NCBI GenBank assembly: GCA_013822695.1
Contig: PNKW01000026.1
Coordinates: forward strand, 1-36,374
Reading direction: 5' to 3'
From: Erythrobacter sp.
Lineage (GTDB): Bacteria > Pseudomonadota > Alphaproteobacteria > Sphingomonadales > Sphingomonadaceae
Length of the DNA stretch: 36,374 nt
Shown: piece after piece, positions 26,561-34,489 of the stretch
How the letters are laid out: each line of letters opens with the position of its first letter
Position numbering within the stretch: position 1 is the first letter of the stretch
Translations under genes and position numbers: made by a program
The notes under the pieces: model-generated
The model's input: only the letters and a program-made list of their open reading frames with translations
What the model was told of the DNA's origin: nothing
The model's database searches: none

Positions 26561-27555
26561 CCGAGGACACCGCCCGGCGCTTCGCCCGCGTGGCGCTCGG
26601 CCATGTGGCGCGGGCGTTCCCCTACAAGGACGATCACGTCTTCACCGGGCCCGCAGACCTGCGCCTGCCGCAAGCGGCGCATCCGGTGTTCTTCGGCAGC
26701 TTCGACTGGCATTCCTGCGTCCACGGATGGTGGACGCTGCTGACGCTGCGGCGGCTCTACCCTGCCATGCCCGAGGCCGCGCAGATCGCGGCGCTGGCCG
26801 AGACGACCTTCACCGAGGAGAAGCTCGCGGCGGAACTCGCCTATCTCGACCGACCCTCGGCCCGGGGCTTCGAGCGGCCTTATGGATGGGGCTGGCTCTT
26901 GTATCTCCACCACGAGGCCGCCCGGCATGGCGACGCGGCGTGGGGCGAAAGGCTCGCGCCGCTCGCCCGCGCCTTCGCTGCGCGCTTGCGCGATTACCTC
27001 GCCATCCTCACCTATCCGATCACCGTCGGCACGCACGGCAACACCGCCTTCGCGCTGGTGCTGGCGCGGCGCTGGGCGGTGGCGCGCGACCCCGATCTGG
27101 TCGTGCTGATCGACGATTGGGCAAGCCGCGCCTTTGCCCACCGCCGCGACTATGCCGGGTGGGAACCGGGCGGGGACGAATTTCTCTCCCCCGTCCTCAC
27201 CGCCGCCTTGCTGATGAGCGAGACCATGCCCCACCTCGCCTTCGCCCCGTGGTTCGAAGGGCTGGTGGAGGCCAACGGCTGGCTCGCGCGGGAATGCCGC
27301 CCGGTCACTGTCTCCGACCGCTCGGACGGCAAGATCGCCCACCTCGACGGGCTCAACCTCAGCCGCGCATGGTGCCTCAAGGATATCGCCCGCGCGTTGG
27401 GCCGCGCCGACCCGGACGACCTCTTGCTGCGCCTTGCCGAGCAGCACCTCGCCGCCGCGCTCCCCCATGTCGAGGGCGACTACATGGGCGAACACTGGCT
27501 GGCGAGCTTTGCCCTGCTGGCGCTCCTGCGCGAAACCCCTAGCGGAAGACCTTGA
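26551..27555 (+). CDS. DUF2891 family protein
   Basis: This soluble 334-aa protein has no signal peptide. Recognisable DUF2891 phrases are HPVFFGSFDWHSCVHGWW, RPYGWGWLLYLHHEA, TYPITVGTHGNTAFAL and GGDEFLSPVLTAALLM. The many conserved Trp, His and Asp residues and the all-helical repeats suggest an alpha-toroid-like fold, perhaps an enzyme. The start is GTG at 26551 with GGAG at 26537-26540, overlapping the DUF979 gene by ten bases. I recall DUF2891 genes beside DUF969/DUF979 and pyroglutamyl peptidase genes in other bacteria. An accessory role in pyroglutamate or pyroglutamyl-peptide metabolism is therefore plausible but unproven. Confidence 0.87.
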   Translation: MELTEDTARRFARVALGHVARAFPYKDDHVFTGPADLRLPQAAHPVFFGSFDWHSCVHGWWTLLTLRRLYPAMPEAAQIAALAETTFTEEKLAAELAYLDRPSARGFERPYGWGWLLYLHHEAARHGDAAWGERLAPLARAFAARLRDYLAILTYPITVGTHGNTAFALVLARRWAVARDPDLVVLIDDWASRAFAHRRDYAGWEPGGDEFLSPVLTAALLMSETMPHLAFAPWFEGLVEANGWLARECRPVTVSDRSDGKIAHLDGLNLSRAWCLKDIARALGRADPDDLLLRLAEQHLAAALPHVEGDYMGEHWLASFALLALLRETPSGRP

Positions 27556-27568
27556 CGGGGGCGGCAGG

Positions 27569-27596
27569 TTGACCGCGCGCCGCGCTCTGTTAGCCT
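27569..27596 (+). promoter_or_regulatory. Candidate sigma-70-type promoter for the WS/DGAT operon
   Basis: TTGACC (27569-27574) and TAGCCT (27591-27596) are separated by 16 bases, about 45 bp before the TTG start codon. The -35 box is good and the -10 box weak, as is common in alphaproteobacteria. A ribosome binding site GGGAGAG (27632-27638) follows. Confidence 0.35.
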
Positions 27597-27642
27597 CGCG
27601 CGCAACAAAACCCCGCAAAGGGGTGCCAACCGGGAGAGAACC

Positions 27643-29172
27643 TTGCGCCAATTGCAGGGAATGGACGCGTCCTTCGTGGCGCTCGAAACGCGCAACTCGC
27701 CGATGCATATCGGCTCGATCCTCATCTACAATCCCGAAACCGCGCCCGGCAGCTTCGTGCGCTTCAAGGACATCCTGCAATTCATCGGCGCGCGCGCGCA
27801 ATTGAGCCGGACGATGCGCCAGCGGCTGGTGCGGGTGCCGTTCGATCTCGACTATCCCTATTGGGTCGAGGATCCCGACTTCGATCTCGAATATCACGTG
27901 CGCCACGTCGCTCTGCCGAGGCCGGGCGACTGGCGGCAGCTGTGCATTCAGGCGGCGCGGATCTTCGCCCGCCCGCTCGATCTTGACCGGCCGCCGTGGG
28001 AGTTCACGGTGGTCGAGGGGCTCGACAATGTCCCCGGCGTTGCGCCGGGCAGCTTCGCGATGGTGACCAAGGTTCACCACGCCGCGATCGACGGGATGAG
28101 CGGGATCGATCTGATGGAGGCGCTGCACACCCTGCGCCCCGGCGATCCGCCCCCGAACCAGCCCGATACCTGGAAGCCCGAGCGTATCCCCAACCCCATC
28201 GAACTGCTCGGCAAGAGCTATTTCAACGCGGTCACCAATCCGCTCAAGCAGCTTGAAGTGGCCGCCAAGGCCGCGCCGGGGCTGGCGAAGGCGATCAAGG
28301 GTCTGGTGGTCAAGGACTTCACAGTCAGCGCCGACATGATCGCGCCCAAATCGCGCTTCAACCGCGCGATCTCACCCCACCGCGTGGTCGAGGGGCGCAG
28401 CTTCAAGCTCGCCGAGATCAAGGCGATCCGCGCGCTGGCCGAAGGCGCCAAGGTCAACGACGTGTTCCTCGCGATCATCGGCGGGGCGATGCGGCGCTAT
28501 CTGCTGGCGAAGGACGATCTGCCCAAGAAGACCCTGACCGCCATGGCCCCGATCTCGGTCCGCTCGAGCGGCGAGAAGGGCGACATGGGCAATCAGGTCG
28601 CCGCCATGATCGCGCCCTTGGGCACGCATATCGAAGGCCCGGCGGAAAGGCTCGCCTTCGTCTTCTCGCAGACCGCCAACTCCAAGGCGATGTCCGACGC
28701 GATCGGCGCGCGCAACATGACCGAGATGAGCAAGGTCTCCCCTGCGCTGTTCATGGCGCTTGGCGCGCAGCTCTATACCCGCCTCGGCCTCGCCAACCGC
28801 GGGGTCGCGCCGCCTTTCACCACGGTGGTGACCAACGTGCCCGGCCCGCCGGTGCCGATCCATTTCACCGGCGCGCGGCTCGAAAGCATGATGGGACTGC
28901 TGTGCCTCACCGACGGCCTCGGCCTCGGCCACGTGGTGCAATCCTATTGCCATGAGGCCACCATCGCCTTCACGGCCGACCGCGAGCTGCTCCCCGATCC
29001 CGATTTCTACGTTTCGTGCATCGAGGACAGTTTCGCCGAGCTGCTGGCTGCTACACAGGCGGTCTCCGCCGCTCCCCCCAAGGCGGCGCCCGCTGCCAAG
29101 CCGAAGACCAAACGCCCCACCTCCCCCAAGCGCACACCCGGTGCGGCAAAGCGCGGGGCCAAGCGGGCATGA
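27643..29172 (+). CDS. WS/DGAT-family O-acyltransferase with basic tail
   Basis: This protein is a wax ester synthase/diacylglycerol acyltransferase type enzyme (509 aa) that transfers acyl groups from acyl-CoA to long-chain alcohols or diacylglycerol, making storage lipid. The active-site motif HHAAIDG is at about 145-151, preceded by PLDLDRPPWE (111-120); a later conserved stretch is TTVVTNVPGPPVP. The start is TTG at 27643 with GGGAGAG just upstream. The first residues (RQLQGMDASF) are homologous to the family N-terminus, so the ATG at 27661 is too late. The last 35 residues are a Lys/Arg/Ala/Pro tail with about a dozen basic residues and do not belong to the acyltransferase fold. The hydrolase gene overlaps or follows closely. 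Confidence 0.94.
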   Translation: MRQLQGMDASFVALETRNSPMHIGSILIYNPETAPGSFVRFKDILQFIGARAQLSRTMRQRLVRVPFDLDYPYWVEDPDFDLEYHVRHVALPRPGDWRQLCIQAARIFARPLDLDRPPWEFTVVEGLDNVPGVAPGSFAMVTKVHHAAIDGMSGIDLMEALHTLRPGDPPPNQPDTWKPERIPNPIELLGKSYFNAVTNPLKQLEVAAKAAPGLAKAIKGLVVKDFTVSADMIAPKSRFNRAISPHRVVEGRSFKLAEIKAIRALAEGAKVNDVFLAIIGGAMRRYLLAKDDLPKKTLTAMAPISVRSSGEKGDMGNQVAAMIAPLGTHIEGPAERLAFVFSQTANSKAMSDAIGARNMTEMSKVSPALFMALGAQLYTRLGLANRGVAPPFTTVVTNVPGPPVPIHFTGARLESMMGLLCLTDGLGLGHVVQSYCHEATIAFTADRELLPDPDFYVSCIEDSFAELLAATQAVSAAPPKAAPAAKPKTKRPTSPKRTPGAAKRGAKRA

Positions 29173-29207
29173 CCGCTCGCAAGCCCGCAACAAGCAAGGA
29201 TTCCCAC

Positions 29208-30005
29208 ATGGCCACAATGGCAGCCGTAGAAGCCGAATTTGACCGTGTGGCGCGTCCGCCGAACCGGTTCTGGACGCTCGCCGAAGGACGCGCGATGTTC
29301 GAACTGGGGGCGTTCTACATGTCCCGCCCGCTGCTTGGCAGCCTGCCCAAGGGCGATGGGCACGCGGTGCAGGTGCTGCCCGGCTTCATGGCCACCAACA
29401 CCTCGACCGTGCCGATGCGGCGGCTGCTCAAGGATCTGGGTTATGACGCCCACGGCTGGGACAGCGGGCGCAATGTCCGGGTCGACAATGCGCTGATTTC
29501 GCGGCTGGAGACGCAGCTGGCGCGATTGAACGACACAAGCGGGCGCAAAGTCTCGCTGGTGGGATGGAGCCTTGGCGGCGTGCTGGCGCGCGAGCTGGCC
29601 AAGCTGCATCCTGACCGGGTGCGGCTGGTGATCAGCCTTGGCAGCCCGATCTCGGACGACCGCAATCACACCAGCGCCGCGCGCCTGTTCGAACTCCTCA
29701 ACGGAAAGGAGCCCGAGGCGATGCAGGGCGGACGTTTTCGCGGGCTAGACGAGGCCCCGCCGGTGCCGACCACCTCGATCTTCACCAAGACCGACGGGAT
29801 CGTCCACTGGCGCGGATCGGTGCAGAAGCCGGCGGCGACGCCGACCGAGAATATCGAGGTCTATGCCAGCCATTGCGGGCTCGGGGTCAACCCATCGGTG
29901 ATGCTGGCGATTGCGAACCGGCTGGCGCAGGCCGAAGGCACGTGGTCGCCGTTTCGTCCCCCGCTCTTCAGCCAGTTGTTGTTCCCCCGTACCAGCCTCG
30001 ATTGA
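29208..30005 (+). CDS. Alpha/beta hydrolase fold protein
   Basis: This predicted serine hydrolase of about 265 aa carries the nucleophile elbow GWSLGG (Ser about 121). A likely acid (TKTDGIVHW) and His (ASHCGLGVNP) follow in the right order. The start at 29208 is favoured by AAGGA seven bases upstream. An in-frame ATG at 29169 overlaps the acyltransferase stop (ATGA) and would add 13 residues. No signal peptide is seen. Its position directly behind a WS/DGAT gene suggests action on storage lipids or acyl intermediates, for example as a lipase or thioesterase; this is inference from neighbourhood. Confidence 0.88.
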   Translation: MATMAAVEAEFDRVARPPNRFWTLAEGRAMFELGAFYMSRPLLGSLPKGDGHAVQVLPGFMATNTSTVPMRRLLKDLGYDAHGWDSGRNVRVDNALISRLETQLARLNDTSGRKVSLVGWSLGGVLARELAKLHPDRVRLVISLGSPISDDRNHTSAARLFELLNGKEPEAMQGGRFRGLDEAPPVPTTSIFTKTDGIVHWRGSVQKPAATPTENIEVYASHCGLGVNPSVMLAIANRLAQAEGTWSPFRPPLFSQLLFPRTSLD

Positions 30006-30085
30006 GCGGTTCCGCCACTTGCGCGACAGGGACGAGGCGATCGAGGGGCAGCGCCTGCCGATCCTAATGCGCCCGCCCGGGGGCG

Positions 30086-30367
30086 CTAGCCGACCTCGAC
30101 TCCCTTCCAGAAGGCGATCCGGTCCCTGATCTCGGCGGCGGCGGGGAGGGGTTCGGGGTAATACCATGCCGCGTCCGGATTGGTCGCCCCGTCCACCACC
30201 AGCGAGTGGTAGGAGGCCGTGCCCTTCCACGGGCAGCGGGTCTGCGTGCTGCTCGGGGCGAGGTAGGCAGCATTGACGCTTGCGCGCGGGAAGTAGTGAT
30301 TGCCCTCGACCACCACGGTCTCCTCGCTCTCGGCGATGACGACGCCGTTCCATTGTGCCTTGACCAT
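30086..30367 (-). CDS. DUF427 domain protein
   Basis: This small soluble protein of 93 aa has DUF427 phrases: MVKAQWNGVVIAESEET, NHYFPRASV, CPWKGTASYHSLVVDG and AWYYPEP. DUF427 is a beta-barrel fold of unknown biochemical function, common in actinobacteria and proteobacteria. The ATG at 30367 starts at the conserved N-terminus; an extension upstream to 30409 is not supported. It stands alone, convergent with the hydrolase gene and divergent from the first AraC-type regulator. Confidence 0.88.
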   Translation of the reverse strand: MVKAQWNGVVIAESEETVVVEGNHYFPRASVNAAYLAPSSTQTRCPWKGTASYHSLVVDGATNPDAAWYYPEPLPAAAEIRDRIAFWKGVEVG

Positions 30368-30605
30368 GCTTTGCGCCTTGTGCCGTTGCCTGCCGGGCAA
30401 GCATAGCAATACCGGCGGGCGGGCGCTTGTCCGAAATGGCGGCGCGGTTGCCGTGGGCTTCTCGCCCGTCGCGTGCCCTCGCCTTCAGGCAAGGATTTCC
30501 GGGGAAAGGCGCCGCCCCCGCGCGTATTTCAGACAATTCGCCGCGCCCGGTGCCCGAAAGCGCCGATGGACAAGCTGCGCGCCATCATGTCTAAGACGAG
30601 CCGAC

Positions 30606-31508
30606 ATGGCACGCCTTGACCCTCCTCTTCCCGATACGGGCACGCTCCATCCGCTCTCCTGGCGCGACTGGGCGACGCCCGAACGCAGCATCTCCAGCGC
30701 CCCGCGGCAGATCCGCGGCGCGATCATCCAGCGCTGGGAAAAGAGCGCGCGCCGCATGGTGCAGCCGCCGCTCGATCACCACTACCTCGTCGTTCACATG
30801 GGCGGGCCCAAGCGCATCACCCGCCGTCGCCGCACCGAGATGCTGGTGCGCCATGTGGAAGACCGGGCGCTCTCTGCGATCGAGGCGGGCAGCTCCTACA
30901 GCTGGATGACCGAAGGGCCGATCGCCTTCGGTCACATCTATCTCGAACCCGGCTATTACGCGCAGACCATCGCCGAGCAGTTCGATTGCGACCCTGACAA
31001 GGTCCAGTTCGAAGAGACATTCGGGGAGTTCGACCCGCTGCTCAGTCGCTTGCTGACCGCGCTGGTGCGCGCGTCGGAATATGATGATCTGGCGCTGATG
31101 GAGCAGGAATATCAGCTCGAGGCGGCGCTGCACCGATTGTTCGAACGCCAGAATGCGGCGTCCGCGAAGGACAACAAGATCATCATTTCGCCCACCAGCG
31201 TGGCGCGGGTGCGCGATTATATCGGCGAGAACCTGCGCGAACCGATCGCGCTCGATGATCTGGCGGGGCTGGCCGGATACAGCCGCTTCCACTTCGCGCG
31301 GGGCTTTCGCGCGGCGACGGGCCTGCCGCCCTATGCCTATATCCTGCGCGCGCGGATCGCGCTTGCGTGCCAGCTGCTCGATGAAGCGCGCCTGCCGGTG
31401 CAGGCAGTGGGAGACGCGGCAGGCTTCGCCTCGCACCCGCAATTCGCCAGCCGCTTCCGCCAGCTGACGGGGATTTCCCCCAGCGCCTATCGCAAGATCA
31501 TGCGCTGA
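30606..31508 (+). CDS. AraC-family transcriptional regulator (1)
   Basis: This 300-aa DNA-binding regulator has two C-terminal helix-turn-helix motifs (about 195-300). The first includes IALDDLAGLAGYSRFHFARG and the second runs LPVQAVGDAAGFASHPQFAS to GISPSAYRKIMR. The N-terminal half is a sensor of unknown ligand, with HHYLVVHMGGP and an AraC cupin-like pattern. The ATG at 30606 is preceded only by a weak purine stretch, so the start is less sure than the gene. It converges on the broken outer-membrane gene and diverges from the DUF427 gene. Its targets are unknown. Confidence 0.88.
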   Translation: MARLDPPLPDTGTLHPLSWRDWATPERSISSAPRQIRGAIIQRWEKSARRMVQPPLDHHYLVVHMGGPKRITRRRRTEMLVRHVEDRALSAIEAGSSYSWMTEGPIAFGHIYLEPGYYAQTIAEQFDCDPDKVQFEETFGEFDPLLSRLLTALVRASEYDDLALMEQEYQLEAALHRLFERQNAASAKDNKIIISPTSVARVRDYIGENLREPIALDDLAGLAGYSRFHFARGFRAATGLPPYAYILRARIALACQLLDEARLPVQAVGDAAGFASHPQFASRFRQLTGISPSAYRKIMR

Positions 31509-31536
31509 GGGAAATCGTCCTGCCGCAGCGGCGGGG

Positions 31537-32578
31537 CTAGAAGCCCTTGACCAGCTGCACCGTGAATGCCTCGTTGAAGAACTGCGAGCTGTCGCGCAGC
31601 GGGATCTCGATCCCGGCGAGCAGGAACAGATTGCCGCTGAGATGCATACGCATCCCCGGGGTGATCGAAACGAAGGTCGTGTCAGTGCCATCCTGGAACT
31701 CGCGCCAGGTGCCCGCCACATACCAGGTCAGATCGCCGAAGGGCGTATTGCTGTGATCGGTGACCGTCTGTCCGATCGCACCATTGAGGATGAAGCTCTC
31801 GGCCAAGCCGCTGTCGGGAAAGTCGTAGGCGACCCGGCCGCGCAGCGAGAACCCGCTCCCGAGATCGGTGAACATATTCAGCTGCGGCTGCGGAGAAAAG
31901 ACCCCGCGGAGAAAAGACCCCATTGCCGAAGCTCTCCGAACCCGTCGGCAGGCGCCAGCCCACACCCGTATTGATCGAGATGTTGCGCTTTTCAACCAAC
32001 ATGATCTGGGTGGTCAGGGTGATGTCGCCGAAGTCCGAATCCCCACCGATATCCTGGTAGAACGGCACTTCGAGCCCTGCCCACAAGCGGCGGGTGAAGG
32101 GGTAGTGGAACCGCGCGAGGCCTTGATGGAGATCTTCTCCGTCGTCGCCGGCATCGACATAGGTGTAGGCAAGGTGGACTTCGCGGGTGAAGAAGCCGTC
32201 GGCCGTGCCGAGCCAGCCTTGCCGCGGGGCACCGCTGTCGCCGTTGGGGACGGGGATCCACTTGGCGAACAGCTCCTGCCCGAACGGCTCGGAGCCGAGC
32301 GGTGTCCAGCCGCCGAGGTCTTCGCCGTCCTGCGCAGCCGCCGCGGCTGCGGCAGCGGCGACCGCCACCGGATTGACCGCCTGCGGCGCAGCTGCGGCAT
32401 CGAGCGCGGCGGCGTCGGCGACAGCGGCGGCGCTCGCGGTGGTCAGCATGATCGGCGCCCGCGGCGCGCCGGCGGGCTCGGATGTTTCGCTTTCAGCGGC
32501 TAGCGCAGGGGTGGCGAGGCAGGTGCAGGCCACTCCGGCGGCGAGCAGCAGGCGGAGGGAGAGGATATTGCGCGACAT
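31537..32578 (-). pseudogene. Outer-membrane beta-barrel transporter gene, frameshifted
   Basis: The gene encodes an exported outer-membrane protein resembling the 'MetA-pathway of phenol degradation' beta-barrel family. A signal peptide (MSRNILSLRLLLAAG onward, about 27 residues) is followed by an Ala-rich stretch and then amphipathic beta-strands. A second frame carries the C-terminal strands and the final Phe typical of barrels (FTVQLVKGF). The frames switch at 31890-31921, where a 16-bp unit is exactly duplicated. With one copy the reading frame is continuous for about 341 aa (GNGVFS-PQPQLNMF). As sequenced, translation leaves frame after about 222 residues and stops at 31682, losing the C-terminal strands. 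AAGGAG lies about nine bases before the ATG at 32578. Assembly error is possible. Confidence 0.85.
31890..31921. repeat. Exact 16-bp tandem duplication causing a frameshift
   Basis: The unit gcggagaaaagacccc occurs twice head to tail (31890-31905 and 31906-31921) with no mismatch. Sixteen is not a multiple of three, so the second copy shifts the frame of the outer-membrane gene. Deleting either copy restores a continuous beta-barrel protein. Confidence 0.95.
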
Positions 32579-32702
32579 TGATGGGGACTCCTTGGATTTG
32601 TCCGGGGAGCCATCAATGCGCTCTGCCAAGCCATGCTTCTTGTCAGATAGGCGAGGGCTTTTTCCAGAAAGCGCGCGATGTTGCAGGCCGTGCAATAGGA
32701 GC

Positions 32703-32736
32703 GGCGCAGCTGTGACGTATTGGTCACAGCTGCGCC
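32703..32736. promoter_or_regulatory. Perfect 14-bp dyad, candidate operator
   Basis: Arms GGCGCAGCTGTGAC and GTCACAGCTGCGCC pair perfectly around the six-base loop GTATTG. The dyad lies between the second AraC gene and the outer-membrane gene, about 125 bp before the latter's start. No T-run follows on the minus strand, so it is more likely an operator or mRNA structure than a terminator of the AraC gene. Confidence 0.6.
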
Positions 32737-32793
32737 ATCAACTCGCTGAATAAAATGAATTTTTCGACACGCCCGAGGCGGCCGGCGGCGCTG

Positions 32794-33723
32794 TCAGGCC
32801 CGCACGGCGCGGCGGTAGCGGCCCGGCGAGATGCCGACTTCGCGGCTGAAGGCTGCGGTGAAGTGGGCCTGGTTGGCAAAGCCGCATTCGAGCGCGAGTT
32901 CGGCGAGCGGCATGGCGTCGTCGGCCAGCATCTGCCGCGCCCGTTCAAGCCGCCGCGCGCGCAGGAAGTGGTAGGGCGTCTCGCCCGTCTCCAGCTTGAA
33001 CACCCGCAGGAAGTGGTTCGCCGAAAGCCCCGCCGCGCGGGCGAGATCGTCGAGCCCGATGCTTTCCTGCAGGTTCGCCTCGATGAAATCGATCACCCGC
33101 TTGAGCTTGGGCGGCGAGAGGTAGATCCGCTTGGCCGGTTCGGTCACGGGAAGCTCGTCGTTGCTGACCAGGAGGCCGGCAATCGCGCGGAGCAGCCCGT
33201 CGATCATCAGCCGCGAGCCAAGGCTGGGGCGGCGCAGCTCGCTTTCGATCAGGCCCAGCAGATGCGCGACCCGCGGCAGGTGCCGGCCGACGATGGGGGC
33301 CAGCCCATCGGCACCCTTGCCTTCGCTCTCCAGCAGTGTGGCGATCAGCCCGGGACGGAAATAGAGGACGAAGGAACCGGCCTGGGAATCGAACTGCATG
33401 CGGCTGTCAGCACCAGCGGGAATGAAGCAGCACAGGTCGCGGTGAAGGGTCAGGTTCTTGTGGGAACCGTCGAATTCGATGCCAAACGTGCCCGACCCGT
33501 TGCGATTGACGAACAGCGCATCCCAATCGTCGTCCTCGGGCGCACTGGCGACCAGTTCGACCATGCCGCGCCCGTGCGTGCGGTGGTGGCGCATCGCGAC
33601 AACGGGAAGCGAGCCGGTGTCAAACAGCGTGACATCGGGCTGATCCGACCAGTGGATATGGCGGAGGAAGCCGGGTTCAGTGCCCGCCCCAACATGAAAG
33701 CTCAGTCCCTCAGCCGGTGCCAT
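32794..33723 (-). CDS. AraC-family transcriptional regulator (2)
   Basis: This 309-aa regulator has a cupin-like N-terminal part (about 40-160) and two C-terminal helix-turn-helix motifs (about 208-309). They run from LDDLARAAGLSANHFLRVFK to the conserved FANQAHFTAAFSREVGISPG and RYRRAVRA. The ATG at 33723 begins the protein. The gene reads toward the outer-membrane gene, 215 bp away on the same strand, with a perfect dyad between them, so control of that gene is a reasonable guess. A repeated TGTGAC element also occurs in the region upstream of this gene. The ligand is unknown. Confidence 0.92.
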   Translation of the reverse strand: MAPAEGLSFHVGAGTEPGFLRHIHWSDQPDVTLFDTGSLPVVAMRHHRTHGRGMVELVASAPEDDDWDALFVNRNGSGTFGIEFDGSHKNLTLHRDLCCFIPAGADSRMQFDSQAGSFVLYFRPGLIATLLESEGKGADGLAPIVGRHLPRVAHLLGLIESELRRPSLGSRLMIDGLLRAIAGLLVSNDELPVTEPAKRIYLSPPKLKRVIDFIEANLQESIGLDDLARAAGLSANHFLRVFKLETGETPYHFLRARRLERARQMLADDAMPLAELALECGFANQAHFTAAFSREVGISPGRYRRAVRA

Positions 33724-33898
33724 CGTCGTGCTCCAAAAGCTAGTGATGCATTGTGTCCGATCCCTGAGACACGCTGATCATACGTCTGGATGTGACAGTT
33801 TGACAGAACGCCGGGACGAATCGGTGACAAAAGCGCAAGATATCGAAAGCGTCCGCGCAGCTTCAGCCGCGTTAGTTGGATTACGGAATTTCCGTGAC

Positions 33899-34258
33899 TT
33901 ACTGGAGCACGCCGTAATCGTCCTCGTCCATTCTCAAGGACATTGCCGGGCGGATATCGACCGTCGCCAGCCCTGCCGCGACCAAGGGCAAATCTGCGAC
34001 TGCGGCGCGCATTTCTTCGGGCGTCTGGATGCACAGCAAGGTCAACTCATCACGGTCGGTGCTGGCCAGGGCAAGGATGAATCGGCCCATTTTCGCCCAT
34101 TCCAGCAGGGCGTCATACTCGGCGCTGCGGTAGAAGCTGACCTCGTCGGTGACGGCGGCCGGTGCGATCCGCAAGGTGACGAGCGTGATCGCCATGTTCG
34201 GCGCAAGCAGCCCTCGGGGGCGCCCGGAAAACCACTCGATCCACCTTAGCCAGGGCAT
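33899..34258 (-). CDS. Small YciI/muconolactone-isomerase-like protein
   Basis: This short protein (119 aa from ATG 34258, or 98 aa from ATG 34195) is a probable dimeric alpha/beta-barrel (ferredoxin-like) protein. ITLVTLRIAP forms a first strand, then come FYRSAEYDALLEWAKMGRF, ALASTDRDELTLLCIQTPEE and DLPLVAAGLATVDIRP. The DLPLVAAGL-type phrase resembles muconolactone isomerase and YciI-like folds. Neither start has an ideal ribosome site; AAAGG lies 12 bases before 34258. It could be a small isomerase or monooxygenase-type protein. It lies 175 bp upstream of the second AraC gene on the same strand and diverges from the exported protein gene. Confidence 0.6.
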   Translation of the reverse strand: MPWLRWIEWFSGRPRGLLAPNMAITLVTLRIAPAAVTDEVSFYRSAEYDALLEWAKMGRFILALASTDRDELTLLCIQTPEEMRAAVADLPLVAAGLATVDIRPAMSLRMDEDDYGVLQ

Positions 34259-34289
34259 AGTCGACGGATACCTTTCGTGGCCGGGACTA

Positions 34290-34309
34290 CGCCCCTGTGT
34301 GCAGGGGCG
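34290..34309. other. Perfect 8-bp stem, 4-base loop hairpin
   Basis: CGCCCCTG-TGTG-CAGGGGCG lies in the 231-bp divergent region between the YciI-like gene and the exported protein gene. It may be an operator or the leader structure of either gene. No terminator T-run follows directly. Confidence 0.5.
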
Positions 34310-34489
34310 CTTTCGAAATCTTGCGCCTTGTTGTCCGTGCGTGTGACGGACCAGCGTGTCAATCGCCTGTGACAGCGAGAAACCGAAAAACGCTAGTCAT
34401 CGCGAAAGAAGCGCGGGGCGGCAAAGCGCATCTATGGCCCTGCGGGGATCGGCAGGCGCCCCATCCTGCCGGACCACAAGGAGCAAAAG

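Noticed and set aside
30069..30086. Hairpin GCGCCC/GGGCGC as bidirectional terminator between the hydrolase and DUF427 genes
   Set aside because: Only six-base arms and no T-run on either strand; GC-rich background makes such stems common.
30300..30605. N-terminal extension of the first AraC regulator
   Set aside because: The extra 102 codons lie over the DUF427 start region and the divergent spacer and show no AraC-like content.
32711..32728. Canonical CRP site
   Set aside because: TGTGA and TCACA are separated by eight bases instead of six, so a standard CRP site is not supported; kept only as a dyad.
33728..34249. 173-codon plus-strand frame opposite the YciI-like gene
   Set aside because: Arg/Gln/His-rich shadow; the minus-strand product has a credible small alpha/beta pattern.
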